Assembly (NCBI RefSeq): GCF_900111765.1
Contig: NZ_FOIB01000014.1
Location: forward strand, 62,001 to 126,000
Length of the DNA: 64,000 nucleotides
Source of the DNA: Myxococcus fulvus
Lineage (GTDB): Bacteria; Myxococcota; Myxococcia; Myxococcales; Myxococcaceae
Direction of reading: 5' to 3'
Position 1 is the first letter of the stretch. The number at the start of each line of letters is the position of its first letter. Under the pieces are notes generated by a model that saw nothing but the letters and a program-made list of their open reading frames with translations, did no database searches and was not told the DNA's origin. This document shows positions 8,853 through 17,271 of the stretch, in pieces. Position numbers and translations under genes: made by a program.

Positions 8853-10570
8853 GACGTGCGCTCCAGGAGGGGCTGCGGACGGGTGATGGCCGGAGACTCC
8901 GCGGGCAGCGCCTCCGCCTGTCCCACCCAGTCGCGGCCCAGCTGCTCCAGCACCTCGGGCTGCGACAGCGCATGCGGCCCGCGCAGCACGACGGGGAGTT
9001 GCTCGAAGTTCTCGTCGCTCGGAGGGCTGGCCGCGCACGTCCACTCGAGCGTGCCCACCTGCCACGGGTTCGCGTCCGCCGCGCGCCCGCGCCAGAGCGT
9101 CCACACCAGGTTCACCACGAACAGCACCTGCGCGGCCCCGAGCAGGAACGCGCACGCGGTGGTCCACTGGTTCAGCGGCAGCAGGTGCTTCAGGTACGTG
9201 TACTGGTACGGGTCATAGAGCCGGCGCAGCTGTCCCGCGTAGCCCGCCGCGAGCTGCCCGCCGAAGACCCCGAGGAACAGCACCGCGCTCGACACCACGT
9301 GCGCCTTCGCGAGCCCCTCGTCCAGCTGTCGACCGAACATCTTGGGGAACCAGAAGTACAGCCCCGCGAAGACCCCCAGGAAGCTGGCCGCGCCCATCGT
9401 CAGATGGAAGTGCCCCACCACCCACAGCGTCCCGTGCAGCGGCACATCCGTGGCCACCGCCCCGAGCGCGAGCCCGGTGATTCCGCCGAGCCCGAACACC
9501 ACCATCGTCGAGAGCGCCGCGAGCATTGGCGAGGTCAGCCGCACGCTCCCTCGCCACAGCGTCATCAGCCAGTTGAGGAACATCACCTCCGCCGGCAGCG
9601 AGATGAGCAGCGTCAACACCATGAACGTGCGCCCCAGCAAGGGCGACATCCCGCTGGTGAAGAGGTGGTGCGCGTAGACCAGCCCGCTCAGCGCGGACAC
9701 CACGCCCATGGCCCCCGCCGTCAGGCGATAGCCGTGCGCGGGCTTGCGACTGAAGAAGGACACCAGGTCCCCCACCATGCCCCACGCGGGCAGGATGAGG
9801 ATGTAGACCTCCGGATGACCGAACAGCCAGAACAGGTGCTGGTACACCACCGGGTCCCCGCCGCCGCCCACCGCCGCCGCGCCCGCGATGAAGAACTGTG
9901 TCCCCAGCAACCGGTCCATCAACAGCAACACGGTGGCGGCCGCGAGCACCGGCACGAAGAGCACGTTCAACACCGACGCGAAGAACAGGCCCCACACGGT
10001 GAGCGGCAGTCGGCCCCAGGTCATCCCGGGCGCTCTGCATCGCACCACCGTGACGACGAAGTTCAGCCCGTACGTGAAGGCCGAGACACCCGCGCACAAC
10101 ACCGCCACCGTCACCAGCGTCTGGCCCAGGCCCGGGGTGAAGGCGGTGGTCGAGAGTGGAGGGTAGGCGGTCCATCCCGCGCTCGCGGGCCCCAACCGCA
10201 CCCCGAACGAGACGAGCACGAGGGCTCCGCCCAGCGCGTACACCCAGAAGCCCAGCGTCGACAGCCGGGGGAACGCGAGCCCCCGCGCGCCGATGGCCAG
10301 GGGCAACACGAAGTGCCCGAGCGCGCCGAAGAGCAGCGGCGTCACCGCGAAGAAGATCATCACCAGGCCGTGCATGGTGAAGACGGAGGTGTACGTGGGC
10401 GGCGTCAGCGCGCCTCGGGACTCAGGCAGCGCCCAGGCGAGCCCCGGCACGGGCTGCCCCGGCCACGCCCACTGCCAGCGGATGAGCAGCGCGAGCAGTC
10501 CGCCCAGGAGGAGGAAGCCCAGCCCGCTCCACAGGTAGCGACGGGCCACCTGCTTGTGGTCGACGCTCAT
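8849..10570 (-). CDS. coxA: Heme-copper oxidase subunit I lacking usual proton-channel residues
   Basis: The 573-residue product is the catalytic subunit, which reduces O2 to water in the inner membrane. The metal ligands are all present: low-spin heme His in FTMHGLVMIFF, CuB His and cross-linked Tyr in GHPEVYIL (Glu254), the two CuB His in YAHHLFTSG, and the heme His pair in GHFHLTMG. By my alignment to Paracoccus subunit I, the D-channel entry Asp (GAPDMAFPR) is Gly97 (GARGLAFPR) and the K-channel Lys (PTGIKVFSW) is Met330 (PAEVMFLNW). The Mg-site HD before the heme ligands reads HG. The active site is intact, but canonical proton pathways are not. The start at 10570 overlaps coxB by 4 bp. 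Confidence 0.93.
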   Translation of the reverse strand: MSVDHKQVARRYLWSGLGFLLLGGLLALLIRWQWAWPGQPVPGLAWALPESRGALTPPTYTSVFTMHGLVMIFFAVTPLLFGALGHFVLPLAIGARGLAFPRLSTLGFWVYALGGALVLVSFGVRLGPASAGWTAYPPLSTTAFTPGLGQTLVTVAVLCAGVSAFTYGLNFVVTVVRCRAPGMTWGRLPLTVWGLFFASVLNVLFVPVLAAATVLLLMDRLLGTQFFIAGAAAVGGGGDPVVYQHLFWLFGHPEVYILILPAWGMVGDLVSFFSRKPAHGYRLTAGAMGVVSALSGLVYAHHLFTSGMSPLLGRTFMVLTLLISLPAEVMFLNWLMTLWRGSVRLTSPMLAALSTMVVFGLGGITGLALGAVATDVPLHGTLWVVGHFHLTMGAASFLGVFAGLYFWFPKMFGRQLDEGLAKAHVVSSAVLFLGVFGGQLAAGYAGQLRRLYDPYQYTYLKHLLPLNQWTTACAFLLGAAQVLFVVNLVWTLWRGRAADANPWQVGTLEWTCAASPPSDENFEQLPVVLRGPHALSQPEVLEQLGRDWVGQAEALPAESPAITRPQPLLERTS

Positions 10571-11370
10571 GGCGCCCTCCAGTCCCAACCCCAGTGGGCC
10601 GCGACGTCGTCCGCGTCGTACGCCTGGAGCGCTTGTCGCCCCGCCTCGCGCAGCCACGCGGCGTACGCCTCCGAGGACAGGGCGCGCAGCTCACCGCGCA
10701 TCCGATAGTGGCTGGTGCCGCAGTGCTGGTAGCAGGCCACCTCCCACGTGCCCTCGCGCTCGACCTGGAACCAAGTCTGGTTCACGCGGCCTGGAATCGC
10801 GTCCACCTTCACGCGGAAGTGCGGCAGCGAGAAGCCGTGCACCACGTCCGTGGAGACGAGCTGCACCCAGACGGGGACCCCCGCGGGGACTCGCAGGTCG
10901 TTCCACGTCACCACGTCATCGGGGGTGTTGAAGCGGCCGTCCTCGCCCGCGTAGCGCGCCTCCCAGGACCACTGGTGGGCGTTGATTTCGATGCGCACCG
11001 TGCGCGGGTCCTCGGCCGGGACCTGGAGGTTCCACAGCACGTCCCGCAGGTAGCCCTCCGAGCCCACCAGCAATGTCCCGTCCACGACGAGGAACGTGGT
11101 CAGCGCCAGGCCGAGGACGAAGGCGATGGAGCGCTTCGTGCCTCCGTCCGAGGCCGCGCGCTTCGCGCCCCGGAAGCGCCATATGGCGATGAGCATCCAC
11201 CCGAGCGCAATCACCGCGAGGCCCGCCTCGAAGCGGTGACTCCACCCGAGCAGCGCGTCGATGCGAGGTCCGTGGGTGCTCGCGTTCTCGGGCAACGCGA
11301 GGGTCCTCAGCCCGGAGGGAAGCTCCGTCACCGTCGAGACAGGGGAGGACCCTTCGACGGGGGTGCTCAT
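10567..11370 (-). CDS. coxB: Cytochrome c oxidase subunit II with CuA centre
   Basis: The 267-residue product has two transmembrane helices (about 45-65 and 80-100) and a periplasmic cupredoxin domain. The binuclear CuA site is complete: His in STDVVHGFSLP, Cys-x3-Cys in VACYQHCGTSHYRM, then His and Met. The usual Glu between the two Cys is Gln (CYQHC). The electron-entry Trp is kept in QWSWEARY. It accepts electrons from cytochrome c, probably the di-heme lipoprotein encoded at the end of the operon. There is no lipobox and no fused cytochrome c domain. The ATG overlaps the upstream stop by 4 bp. Confidence 0.93.
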   Translation of the reverse strand: MSTPVEGSSPVSTVTELPSGLRTLALPENASTHGPRIDALLGWSHRFEAGLAVIALGWMLIAIWRFRGAKRAASDGGTKRSIAFVLGLALTTFLVVDGTLLVGSEGYLRDVLWNLQVPAEDPRTVRIEINAHQWSWEARYAGEDGRFNTPDDVVTWNDLRVPAGVPVWVQLVSTDVVHGFSLPHFRVKVDAIPGRVNQTWFQVEREGTWEVACYQHCGTSHYRMRGELRALSSEAYAAWLREAGRQALQAYDADDVAAHWGWDWRAP

Positions 11371-11597
11371 GTCGGGTCCTTCCGGGTGTCCTCACGGCTC
11401 GCGCGACGCACGGCCCACAGGCCCACGCCCAGCACCACGAAGGGCGTGAGCATCAACCCCAAGACGAGCAGCACCGAGCGCACCGCGGACTCCGGCTCCC
11501 TGAGCGAGCACGTCGCGCAGGCCCAGGCCTCCGCGGGCAGGAGCGACAGTGCGAGGGACGCGGCGTGCACCGGACTCACGACGCCTCGGTGAGGCAT
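11367..11597 (-). CDS. Small exported membrane protein with CATC motif
   Basis: A 76-residue protein at the head of the oxidase operon. It has a signal-like N-terminus ending near AEAWA, then a CATC motif, a short loop, one strong transmembrane helix (about residues 40-62) and a basic, polar tail. The CxxC at the outer face could bind copper or exchange disulfides during CuA or CuB assembly; that is inference. Its stop overlaps the coxB start by 4 bp, which supports co-translation. The frame is open further upstream through a repeat region, but signal-like sequence begins at the ATG at 11597. Confidence 0.7.
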   Translation of the reverse strand: MPHRGVVSPVHAASLALSLLPAEAWACATCSLREPESAVRSVLLVLGLMLTPFVVLGVGLWAVRRASREDTRKDPT

Positions 11598-12029
11598 GGC
11601 GCGCGGTGGGGACTTCACGCTGGACATCGAGGAGCGCGAAGTCCGCCAGCGACAGGAATATCGAGGGGACTCATCGCCTCGGCATGCCTCGGGTTCAGGG
11701 CGAGGAGACAGCAGCGCAGAGGTGCCGCGAAGAGACTCATCGCCTCGGCCATCCTCAGGACACGTCGGCTGGGGCGAGGACCGGGCGAGGACGTGCCTGC
11801 TCAGTCCCGGGAGGCGGGAGGCGGCTCGTCGACCCTGGTTGGAGCGCTCACCGGTCATCACCGCCCTCCCGGCTAGCACGCGGGAGTGGCTGCCTCAAGC
11901 CGAGGTCCTCCTGGGCTCGGCTGCCCACCGGGGTGGCCTGTCACCGGCTACACCTCGCGAGTAGGCGGGTTGGCCCCTGCGACACCTCGGCGCTTGTGCC
12001 CTCCCAGGCCTTTCGTTAGTCCCAGGCCC
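11598..12029. repeat. Divergent intergenic region with short direct repeats
   Basis: This 432-bp region lies between the oxidase operon (minus) and the SCO gene (plus) and should hold both promoters. It contains a 16-bp exact direct repeat, GACTCATCGCCTCGGC, at 11668-11683 and 11734-11749 (period 66), with a degenerate third copy at about 11573-11590 at the start of the small CxxC gene. Repeat binding by a regulator is possible but unproven. I see no convincing promoter box or small gene. Confidence 0.45.
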
Positions 12030-12689
12030 ATGTCCGCCGAATCGCCCCTCGCGCTCTCCCAGGCCCGTCTCACCCAGCGCCCCGCCTTCTGGGCCGGCCT
12101 GGCCGTCATCGCCCTGGGACTCACCGCGGCCCTGGGCTTGTCCCTGGTGCGCGGAAGCAGCGAGCCCCTGCCTCGACTCGGCACCCTGCCGGACTTCTCG
12201 TTCACCCGGCAGGACGGACAGCCCTTCGGCAACGCCCAGCTCCGCGGGCACCCCTACATCGCCAACTTCATCTTCACCCGCTGCCCCACCATCTGCCCCG
12301 CGTTCACCCGGAAGATGGCGCACGTGCAGAAGAGCACCGACGCCCACGGCACGGGCCTCCAGCTCGTCTCCTTCTCCGTCGACCCGAAGTACGACACCCC
12401 CGAGCGCCTCGCCGAGTACGGCCAGATGCACGGCGCCAACTTCGCCCGCTGGAGCTTCCTCACCGGGGACTACGCCGTCCTCCAGGACGTCATCGTCCAG
12501 GGCTTCAAGGTCAGCATGGGCCGCGAGGCCGGCGCCCCCGAGGACGACCTGACCTCCATCTTCCACGGCTCCCACTTCGTCCTCGTGGACTCGAAGGGGG
12601 AGATTCGCGGGTACTACGACAGCGCCGACAGCGACTCGACGGACCGGCTCCTCGTCGACGTGAAGCGGCTGATGCGCGAAGAGGCGTGA
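12030..12689 (+). CDS. SCO1/SenC copper chaperone
   Basis: The 219-residue product has one N-terminal transmembrane helix (about residues 17-38) and a periplasmic thioredoxin-fold domain. Copper-binding residues of the SCO family are all visible: CPTIC in FTRCPTICPAF and the distal His in FHGSHFVLVD. SCO proteins deliver copper to or reduce the CuA site of oxidase subunit II, which fits the divergent coxB gene. The ATG at 12030 gives a normal cytoplasmic N-terminus. The gene is probably co-regulated with the oxidase operon from the shared intergenic region. Confidence 0.93.
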   Translation: MSAESPLALSQARLTQRPAFWAGLAVIALGLTAALGLSLVRGSSEPLPRLGTLPDFSFTRQDGQPFGNAQLRGHPYIANFIFTRCPTICPAFTRKMAHVQKSTDAHGTGLQLVSFSVDPKYDTPERLAEYGQMHGANFARWSFLTGDYAVLQDVIVQGFKVSMGREAGAPEDDLTSIFHGSHFVLVDSKGEIRGYYDSADSDSTDRLLVDVKRLMREEA

Positions 12690-13061
12690 CGCGGGCGGGG
12701 TCCCGTGGATCCGGGCTGGTTGATCCGCGGCGTGACCGTCCCCATCGCCCCCGTGAGGCCGTGAGAGCAGCTCGCGCCTCCGGCCTCGCCACGAATCATC
12801 TGGCCTGGCGAGCCGGGTGGATTCAATCACTGACAGTGCGACTTCGGGCTCCCGATTCTTGAGGAATGAGGATCATCCGGCCTGCCCTGCCGCGTGAGCC
12901 GAGCCCGAGCGGCAGCTCGCCCCACGTATCCACTTGGCCACCCAAAGCCCCCGTTGAGGGGGCTCGCGCCTTCGAGCAGTGGCCCTTGATGGACCTGTGA
13001 AACCGACGAGTCAGGCCCAAGGGGCATCCTGGCCCTCGCGGACATCGGCCCATCCGAAGGT
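12690..13061. other. Intergenic stretch between convergent genes
   Basis: This 372-bp stretch lies downstream of the SCO gene. I see no supported gene. It contains small inverted repeats, for example the CCCCC/GGGGG pair around 12948-12962 in AAAGCCCCCGTTGAGGGGGC, which may act as a transcription terminator for the SCO gene. Confidence 0.4.
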
Positions 13062-13229
13062 AAAGCCGAAGGGCGGGGCCCGCCTCACGCGCGCAGCCAG
13101 CCCTCATACCCGCCCGTAAAGCCGAAGAGCCGGCGCCTCTCTCTCGGAGGACCGGCCCTCGCATCCACCCCGCAAAGCCGAAGGGCCGGCCCCGCGTTGG
13201 CGGAGGACCGGCCCTCTGGCTTGCCACAT
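13062..13229. repeat. Three tandem 56-bp hairpin-forming repeats
   Basis: The block AAAGCCGAAG recurs at 13062, 13118 and 13174, exactly 56 bp apart, and each unit ends in a CCGGCCCT-like block. The last unit pairs AGGGCCGG (13182-13189) with CCGGCCCT (13208-13215) around an 18-nt loop; the middle and first units keep the pairing with one mismatch each. The array sits just past the stop codon of the minus-strand gene at 13255, so it would form three hairpins in its 3-prime UTR, as a terminator or RNA-stabilising element. Confidence 0.75.
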
Positions 13230-13254
13230 CATCGCGCCAGGGGCGCGAGGTGCC

Positions 13255-13716
13255 TTACTCGATGAAGGCGGCGTGGCGCTGCGCGATGAGGTTCTGCACG
13301 TTCTGCTGGCCGAGGACGTTGTCCGTCCACGCGCCCACCTTCTCGGCGCCAGCGCGAACCTGCTCGGCGACCTTGGTCACGTCCTCGATCTTCGAGGTGG
13401 CCTTCGCCAGCGCGCCGATGCCGCCGATGGGGCCCTCGCCGACCAGCGACGTCACGCCCTGCTTCAGCAGGCCGTCCACCACCGGGGCCAGGAACTTGCC
13501 CACGTAGGGGATCTTGTTGATCTGCTCGCTGATCTTGTTGGTGATGGGCTCGATGATCTCCGAGGCCGGCTTCTTCAGGAAGCCCAGGAGCTTCTCACCG
13601 AACTTCGCGATGCCACCGGCGATGCCGCCGACCTTCTCCGCCGCGGAGCCGACCGTCTTGAGGACGTCCTTGAACAGGTTCGCGGGGTTCAGGTTCTTCA
13701 GGTTGAACAGGCCCAT
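13255..13716 (-). CDS. Small amphipathic protein of unknown function
   Basis: A 153-residue protein I do not recognise. It opens MGLFNLKNLNPANLFKDVLK and alternates Gly-rich amphipathic stretches (VGGIAGGIAKFGEKLLGFL) with longer helices, ending in a helical QQNVQNLIAQRHAAFIE. There is no signal peptide. The composition, with few Arg and many Lys, Ile and Asn, differs from its GC-rich neighbours. The amphipathic pattern fits a membrane- or granule-associated coat protein or a small secreted protein, but there is no direct support. A GGTGTCACC sequence precedes the ATG. Confidence 0.65.
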   Translation of the reverse strand: MGLFNLKNLNPANLFKDVLKTVGSAAEKVGGIAGGIAKFGEKLLGFLKKPASEIIEPITNKISEQINKIPYVGKFLAPVVDGLLKQGVTSLVGEGPIGGIGALAKATSKIEDVTKVAEQVRAGAEKVGAWTDNVLGQQNVQNLIAQRHAAFIE

Positions 13717-13857
13717 GGTGACACCTCAGAGGTTCGCGGGGGACGCGGAAGTTTGGGAGAAGGAAGACTCAAAGTGATTCTCGACAGGGCGGCTGAATAG
13801 TTTCCGCCAGAATTTCCGTGGGAATTTCTCCGGACTTCCGCCCCCAGGGGCAGGACC

Positions 13858-14343
13858 TCAGGCCCTGCCACCACCGCCCCGCTTGATCTGATCCAACATC
13901 GCCTGCCGGGCCGCGGCGTCCTGGGTCCCCCCCGTGGAGGGAGCCTGGGTCGTCGTCGACGGAGGCGCGTCCGCGTTCAGGGAGGGCTTCCCCGCGCCCG
14001 CCGCGCCCGTGGTGGACTTCTCGAACTTGGAGTTGTCGAAGTCCGGCGCCGACCCGGGCAGCTCGCCCTTCATGCCTCGGATGAGCAGGTCCGCGGCCTC
14101 ATCGGAGGTCACCGGGGTGATGCCGTTCTTCTTGAGCTCCTCGTCGGGGACGATGTTGAGCTCCGGCTCCAGGTCCTTGTCCTGCGCGTACTTGAGGACC
14201 AGCTCGACGTAGTCCTCCAGCTTCATGCCGACAGCCTTGGCGATCTTCTTGGTGTCCGCGTCGTTCAGCAGCTCGGCGCGAACGACCTCGATGGGCCGCT
14301 TGAGCCCGCGCTTGGGCTTGGCGGGGGCGTTATCCTGAGACAT
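13858..14343 (-). CDS. Unknown acidic protein with disordered tail
   Basis: A 161-residue protein without signal peptide or membrane segment. Residues 1-20 are Lys/Pro-rich. Residues 20-95 are helical and charged (RAELLNDADTKKIAKAVG, LEDYVELVLKYAQDKDLE). Residues 100-150 are low-complexity Ser/Thr/Pro/Gly. The last part is basic and Gly-rich (IKRGGGGRA). I do not recognise a family. Lys-rich codon and residue use resembles the next gene (13255-13716), with which it may form a transcription unit across a 141-bp gap. Confidence 0.6.
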   Translation of the reverse strand: MSQDNAPAKPKRGLKRPIEVVRAELLNDADTKKIAKAVGMKLEDYVELVLKYAQDKDLEPELNIVPDEELKKNGITPVTSDEAADLLIRGMKGELPGSAPDFDNSKFEKSTTGAAGAGKPSLNADAPPSTTTQAPSTGGTQDAAARQAMLDQIKRGGGGRA

Positions 14344-14398
14344 GTGATGCTCCGACGAAGAAAGGACGTGGGCGAAACTCTAGCCCAGTTTTTCTCGT

Positions 14399-14935
14399 TC
14401 ACACATTCTCGCCCCCGCCTCCCTCTGACGACAGCGCCGCGAGGGCTCGCTGGTAGGTCTCCAGGTCCGCCTGGGAGAAGAGCACCACCGTCACCTTCTC
14501 CAGCTGGGGCAGCCGCCCGAGCGCCGCCTGGATCTCCCGGAGCGCGATGAGCGACGCCCGCTCGATGGGGAAGCGATACACGCCCGTGGAGATGGACGGG
14601 AACGCCACCGAGCGCAGCCCGTGCTGCTCCACCAGGGCGAAGACGCTCTTGTAGCACCGCGCGAGTGTGGCCTCCTCGCCCCGGGCGCCCCCGCCCCAGA
14701 CGGGCCCCACCGTGTGGATGACGTGGCGGGCGGGCAACCGGTAGCCCCGCGTCAGCTTCGCCTGGCCCGTGGGACAGCCATTCAGCAGGCGGCACTCGGC
14801 CAACAGCTCCGGCCCGGCCGCGCGGTGGATGGCGCCGTCCACGCCGCCTCCGCCCAGCAGCGCGCTGTTCGCCGCGTTGACGATGGCGTCCGCGTCGACG
14901 CGGGTGATGTCACCTCGGATGAGCTCCAGGGTCAT
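14399..14935 (-). CDS. ymdB: Macro-domain O-acetyl-ADP-ribose deacetylase
   Basis: The 178-residue product is a single macro domain of the MacroD/YmdB type. It shows the ADP-ribose-binding and catalytic blocks DAIVNAANSALLGGGGVDGA (about residues 15-35), YRLPARHVIHTVGP and FPSISTGVYRFP. These enzymes hydrolyse O-acetyl-ADP-ribose and can remove ADP-ribose from acidic residues of proteins. I chose the ATG at 14935 because an AGGAG ribosome binding site lies 7 bp upstream; the frame is open to 14953. The protein is cytosolic. Confidence 0.92.
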   Translation of the reverse strand: MTLELIRGDITRVDADAIVNAANSALLGGGGVDGAIHRAAGPELLAECRLLNGCPTGQAKLTRGYRLPARHVIHTVGPVWGGGARGEEATLARCYKSVFALVEQHGLRSVAFPSISTGVYRFPIERASLIALREIQAALGRLPQLEKVTVVLFSQADLETYQRALAALSSEGGGGENV

Positions 14936-15026
14936 GGCCTCTCCTCTTGCCACGGGTGGCCACGCACGACGCCTCCGGCCACCGCGCCTGACTCAGGGGC
15001 GCGGCGGGCCGGGCCCGAGCCGCGGC

Positions 15027-15620
15027 TCAGCGCGGCGAGGCGTTGCGAGGCGCCGACTTGCGCGTGCTCGACACGGGCTTGCGCGCCTTGGGGAAGGTGC
15101 GCGTCACCGTGCCGGGGCGGCGGGCCTCGGCGGCGGCGCGGGCCTTCTCCTCGGCGGCGCGGGCGGCGGCGGCCTTCACCGCGAGCTGCTCGGCCTGGAG
15201 CGCCCAGCGCCGACGCAGCAAATCCCGCAGGCCCTCCTTCTGGAGATCCACCTGGGCCTGATGCAGCCGGTAGTGCAGGTCCTCGCGCAGGGTGCCGCGT
15301 GAGAGCGCCGCGTCCGCCGCGCCCGACACGCCCACCACCACCTTGGGCCGCTCCTCCTGCATCTGCAGGCAGCGCAGGATGAGCCCCTGCGCCTCGCGGC
15401 CCAGCTTCACCGCGTCCGGGATGAACACCACGCCGTTGCGCTGGCGGAGCGCGTTGGCCAGGTCCGCGGCCTGCCGCACCTCCACCAGCTCCACGTCGAA
15501 GCTGCGCGCGGCCTCCTGGGCCCAGCTGCGTCGCTCCTCCTCCGTACCTCCGTGGATGATGAGCGAGGCACGATTGCAGACGAGCTCTTCTTCTCGGTAA
15601 CCGCTGAGCGTCACCGGCAA
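15027..15620 (-). CDS. Degenerate sigma-54 activator-like protein
   Basis: The 197-residue product looks like the later half of a sigma-54 AAA+ activator domain. RNGVVFIPDAVKLGREAQGL resembles the Walker B/sensor region, and GTLREDLHYRLHQAQVDL matches the conserved FREDLYYRLNVxxIxLPPLRxR segment. The Walker A and the GAFTGA loop are absent, so it should not activate sigma-54 polymerase. The C-terminal 60 residues are Ala/Arg/Lys-rich and probably bind nucleic acid or another protein. It may be a relic or a regulatory partner. Confidence 0.65.
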   Translation of the reverse strand: MPVTLSGYREEELVCNRASLIIHGGTEEERRSWAQEAARSFDVELVEVRQAADLANALRQRNGVVFIPDAVKLGREAQGLILRCLQMQEERPKVVVGVSGAADAALSRGTLREDLHYRLHQAQVDLQKEGLRDLLRRRWALQAEQLAVKAAAARAAEEKARAAAEARRPGTVTRTFPKARKPVSSTRKSAPRNASPR

Positions 15621-15748
15621 ACCCCCTGCTGCCTGAAGCGTGGAGGCCGGATTCTAACGCCCCCTCGGGTCCTCCATTCAACGCCTCGGGTATCCTGGCA
15701 GGTGGGGCTCGGAGCGACCCACCTGAAAGCCCTTTCATGTGTACCTGG

Positions 15749-15773
15749 GTGACAGCTGTCTCGGAGCTGTCAC
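15749..15773. promoter_or_regulatory. Perfect 9-bp inverted repeat
   Basis: GTGACAGCT (15749-15757) pairs with AGCTGTCAC (15765-15773) around a 7-nt spacer. The right arm overlaps the stop codon of the stress-protein gene. There is no T-tract, so it is either a terminator-like hairpin for that gene or an operator for the region. Confidence 0.5.
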
Positions 15774-17116
15774 GAGGCGGGCACCACCATGACGGGGCGA
15801 CGGCAGCGCGCCACCAGCTCCCGGGCCACCACGACGGGCAGCGCGTCCGGCGCCTGGGAGGGCACGCCCGACGTGCCCAGGCACACCAGGTCCACGCCCT
15901 CGCGCTCCGTGGCCTGGCAGATGGCCAGCGCGATGTCCTCGCCGGACACGCCCTCCACGCTCCAGCGCAGCGCCCTCGCGCCCTCGTCCCGCGGCACCAG
16001 GTCCCACAGCCGCTGGAGCGTCGCCTCGTGCTCGCGCGGGGGCTCGGGCAGCACGCCGTAGTGGTCCATGAAGCCCGTCTCGCCGAAGCGTCGGCGGTGC
16101 ACGTGCAGCAGGTGCACCCGGCCTCCCGGCCCCACCATCGAGCGCGCCTGGGTGATGGCGCGCATGCACGCGTCGGAGAAGTCCACCGGCACCAGCACGC
16201 TCCTGGGAGGCTGCGCGCGACGGGGCTCGTGCAGCGTGTCCGGCACGCACACCACCGCCTGCTCCGCGTTGCGCAGCACCCCCGCGGACACCGAGCCGTG
16301 CCACCACCGCTTCACCGGCCCCTGCGCGCGCATGCCCACGACGACCAGGTCCGCGCCGCGCGAGAGCGCCACATGCAGCAGGTGGTCCGCCGACCGCCCG
16401 AAGCCCGGCTCCAGCACCACCTCCACGCTCCCCTCGCCGAGCAGGTCGCCCACCTGCTCGCGCACCTCGCGCAGCAGCACCGCCTGCACGGCGGGGTCCA
16501 GCGCCTCCATGTCCCGCAGGCCGGGCTCCAGCACGTCCACGTGCACCGGCGTGTGGATGCCCAGCCGCTCGCGCGCCTCCAGGGGCGAGCACACGTACGT
16601 GGCCAGCACGTCGCACGGCCCCACCCGGCGCAGCTCGCGCAGGAAGCCCACCGCCGCGTCGGCCGTGGGGGACAGCGGATCCACGCCCACCACGACGAGC
16701 AGCCGCCTGCGCCCGCGCATCCAGTCCACCAGCGCGTCCGCGCGGCGCACCGACAGCACCGGGCCGCAGCCGTGTCGGGCCAGCCGCTCGGGCAGCGAGG
16801 CGCGCCGCCACGCCGACGTGCGCCAGCCCTCCGCCGCGGCCACCACCCAGCGCGAGTGCCGGCACTCCTCGTCGGCGAGCACCTCCTCGGTATCCGAGCG
16901 CACCCGGCAGCTCACCCGGCCCGGAGGCAGGTGCAGCCGCTCCGCCTGGGCCTCCAAATCACGCTGGGCCTCCCGGCGCACGGCGTCGGTGAGGGGCTCG
17001 CCGTCCATCACGCCCACGAGCAACAGCGGCTCACCCAGCCGCGCCGCCAGCGCCGCGGCGACTTCCACTTCGCGGGACTCCCGCGCCATCAGCGGGCTCG
17101 CACAGACGATGGCCAT
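15770..17116 (-). CDS. Universal stress protein with tandem Usp units
   Basis: The 448-residue product appears to contain three Usp-like units. The first (about 1-130) is degenerate. The second (about 135-290) opens with RLLVVVGVDPLSP and closes with GADLVVVGMRAQGPVKRWWH and SAGVLRNAEQAVVCVP, matching the G-2x-G-9x-G(S/T) ATP-binding motif. The third (about 300-448) has SVLVPVDFSDACMRAITQA and ends RCRRPVMVVPAS. Such proteins act in the cytosol in stress survival. The ATG at 17116 has a GGAGG-type ribosome binding site 7 bp upstream. Confidence 0.85.
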   Translation of the reverse strand: MAIVCASPLMARESREVEVAAALAARLGEPLLLVGVMDGEPLTDAVRREAQRDLEAQAERLHLPPGRVSCRVRSDTEEVLADEECRHSRWVVAAAEGWRTSAWRRASLPERLARHGCGPVLSVRRADALVDWMRGRRRLLVVVGVDPLSPTADAAVGFLRELRRVGPCDVLATYVCSPLEARERLGIHTPVHVDVLEPGLRDMEALDPAVQAVLLREVREQVGDLLGEGSVEVVLEPGFGRSADHLLHVALSRGADLVVVGMRAQGPVKRWWHGSVSAGVLRNAEQAVVCVPDTLHEPRRAQPPRSVLVPVDFSDACMRAITQARSMVGPGGRVHLLHVHRRRFGETGFMDHYGVLPEPPREHEATLQRLWDLVPRDEGARALRWSVEGVSGEDIALAICQATEREGVDLVCLGTSGVPSQAPDALPVVVARELVARCRRPVMVVPAS

Positions 17117-17271
17117 GGCCGCCCTCCTCGGAAGGGATGGCCGAGACTCCATCCCCTGGAGGACAGATGCGCACGCCGCGCGCGGACGGGGCCCCCTCGA
17201 CGGACGGGGACGTGCGGAGGGACCCCCGCACGCCTGCTCCCCTCACACCGCGCGGCCGCCTGGCCGGACGG

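Noticed and set aside
13717..13857. ECF-sigma-like GGAAAC ... GTC pair before the 13255-13716 gene
   Set aside because: The spacing is about two bases short of the usual distance and no ECF sigma or anti-sigma gene is near.
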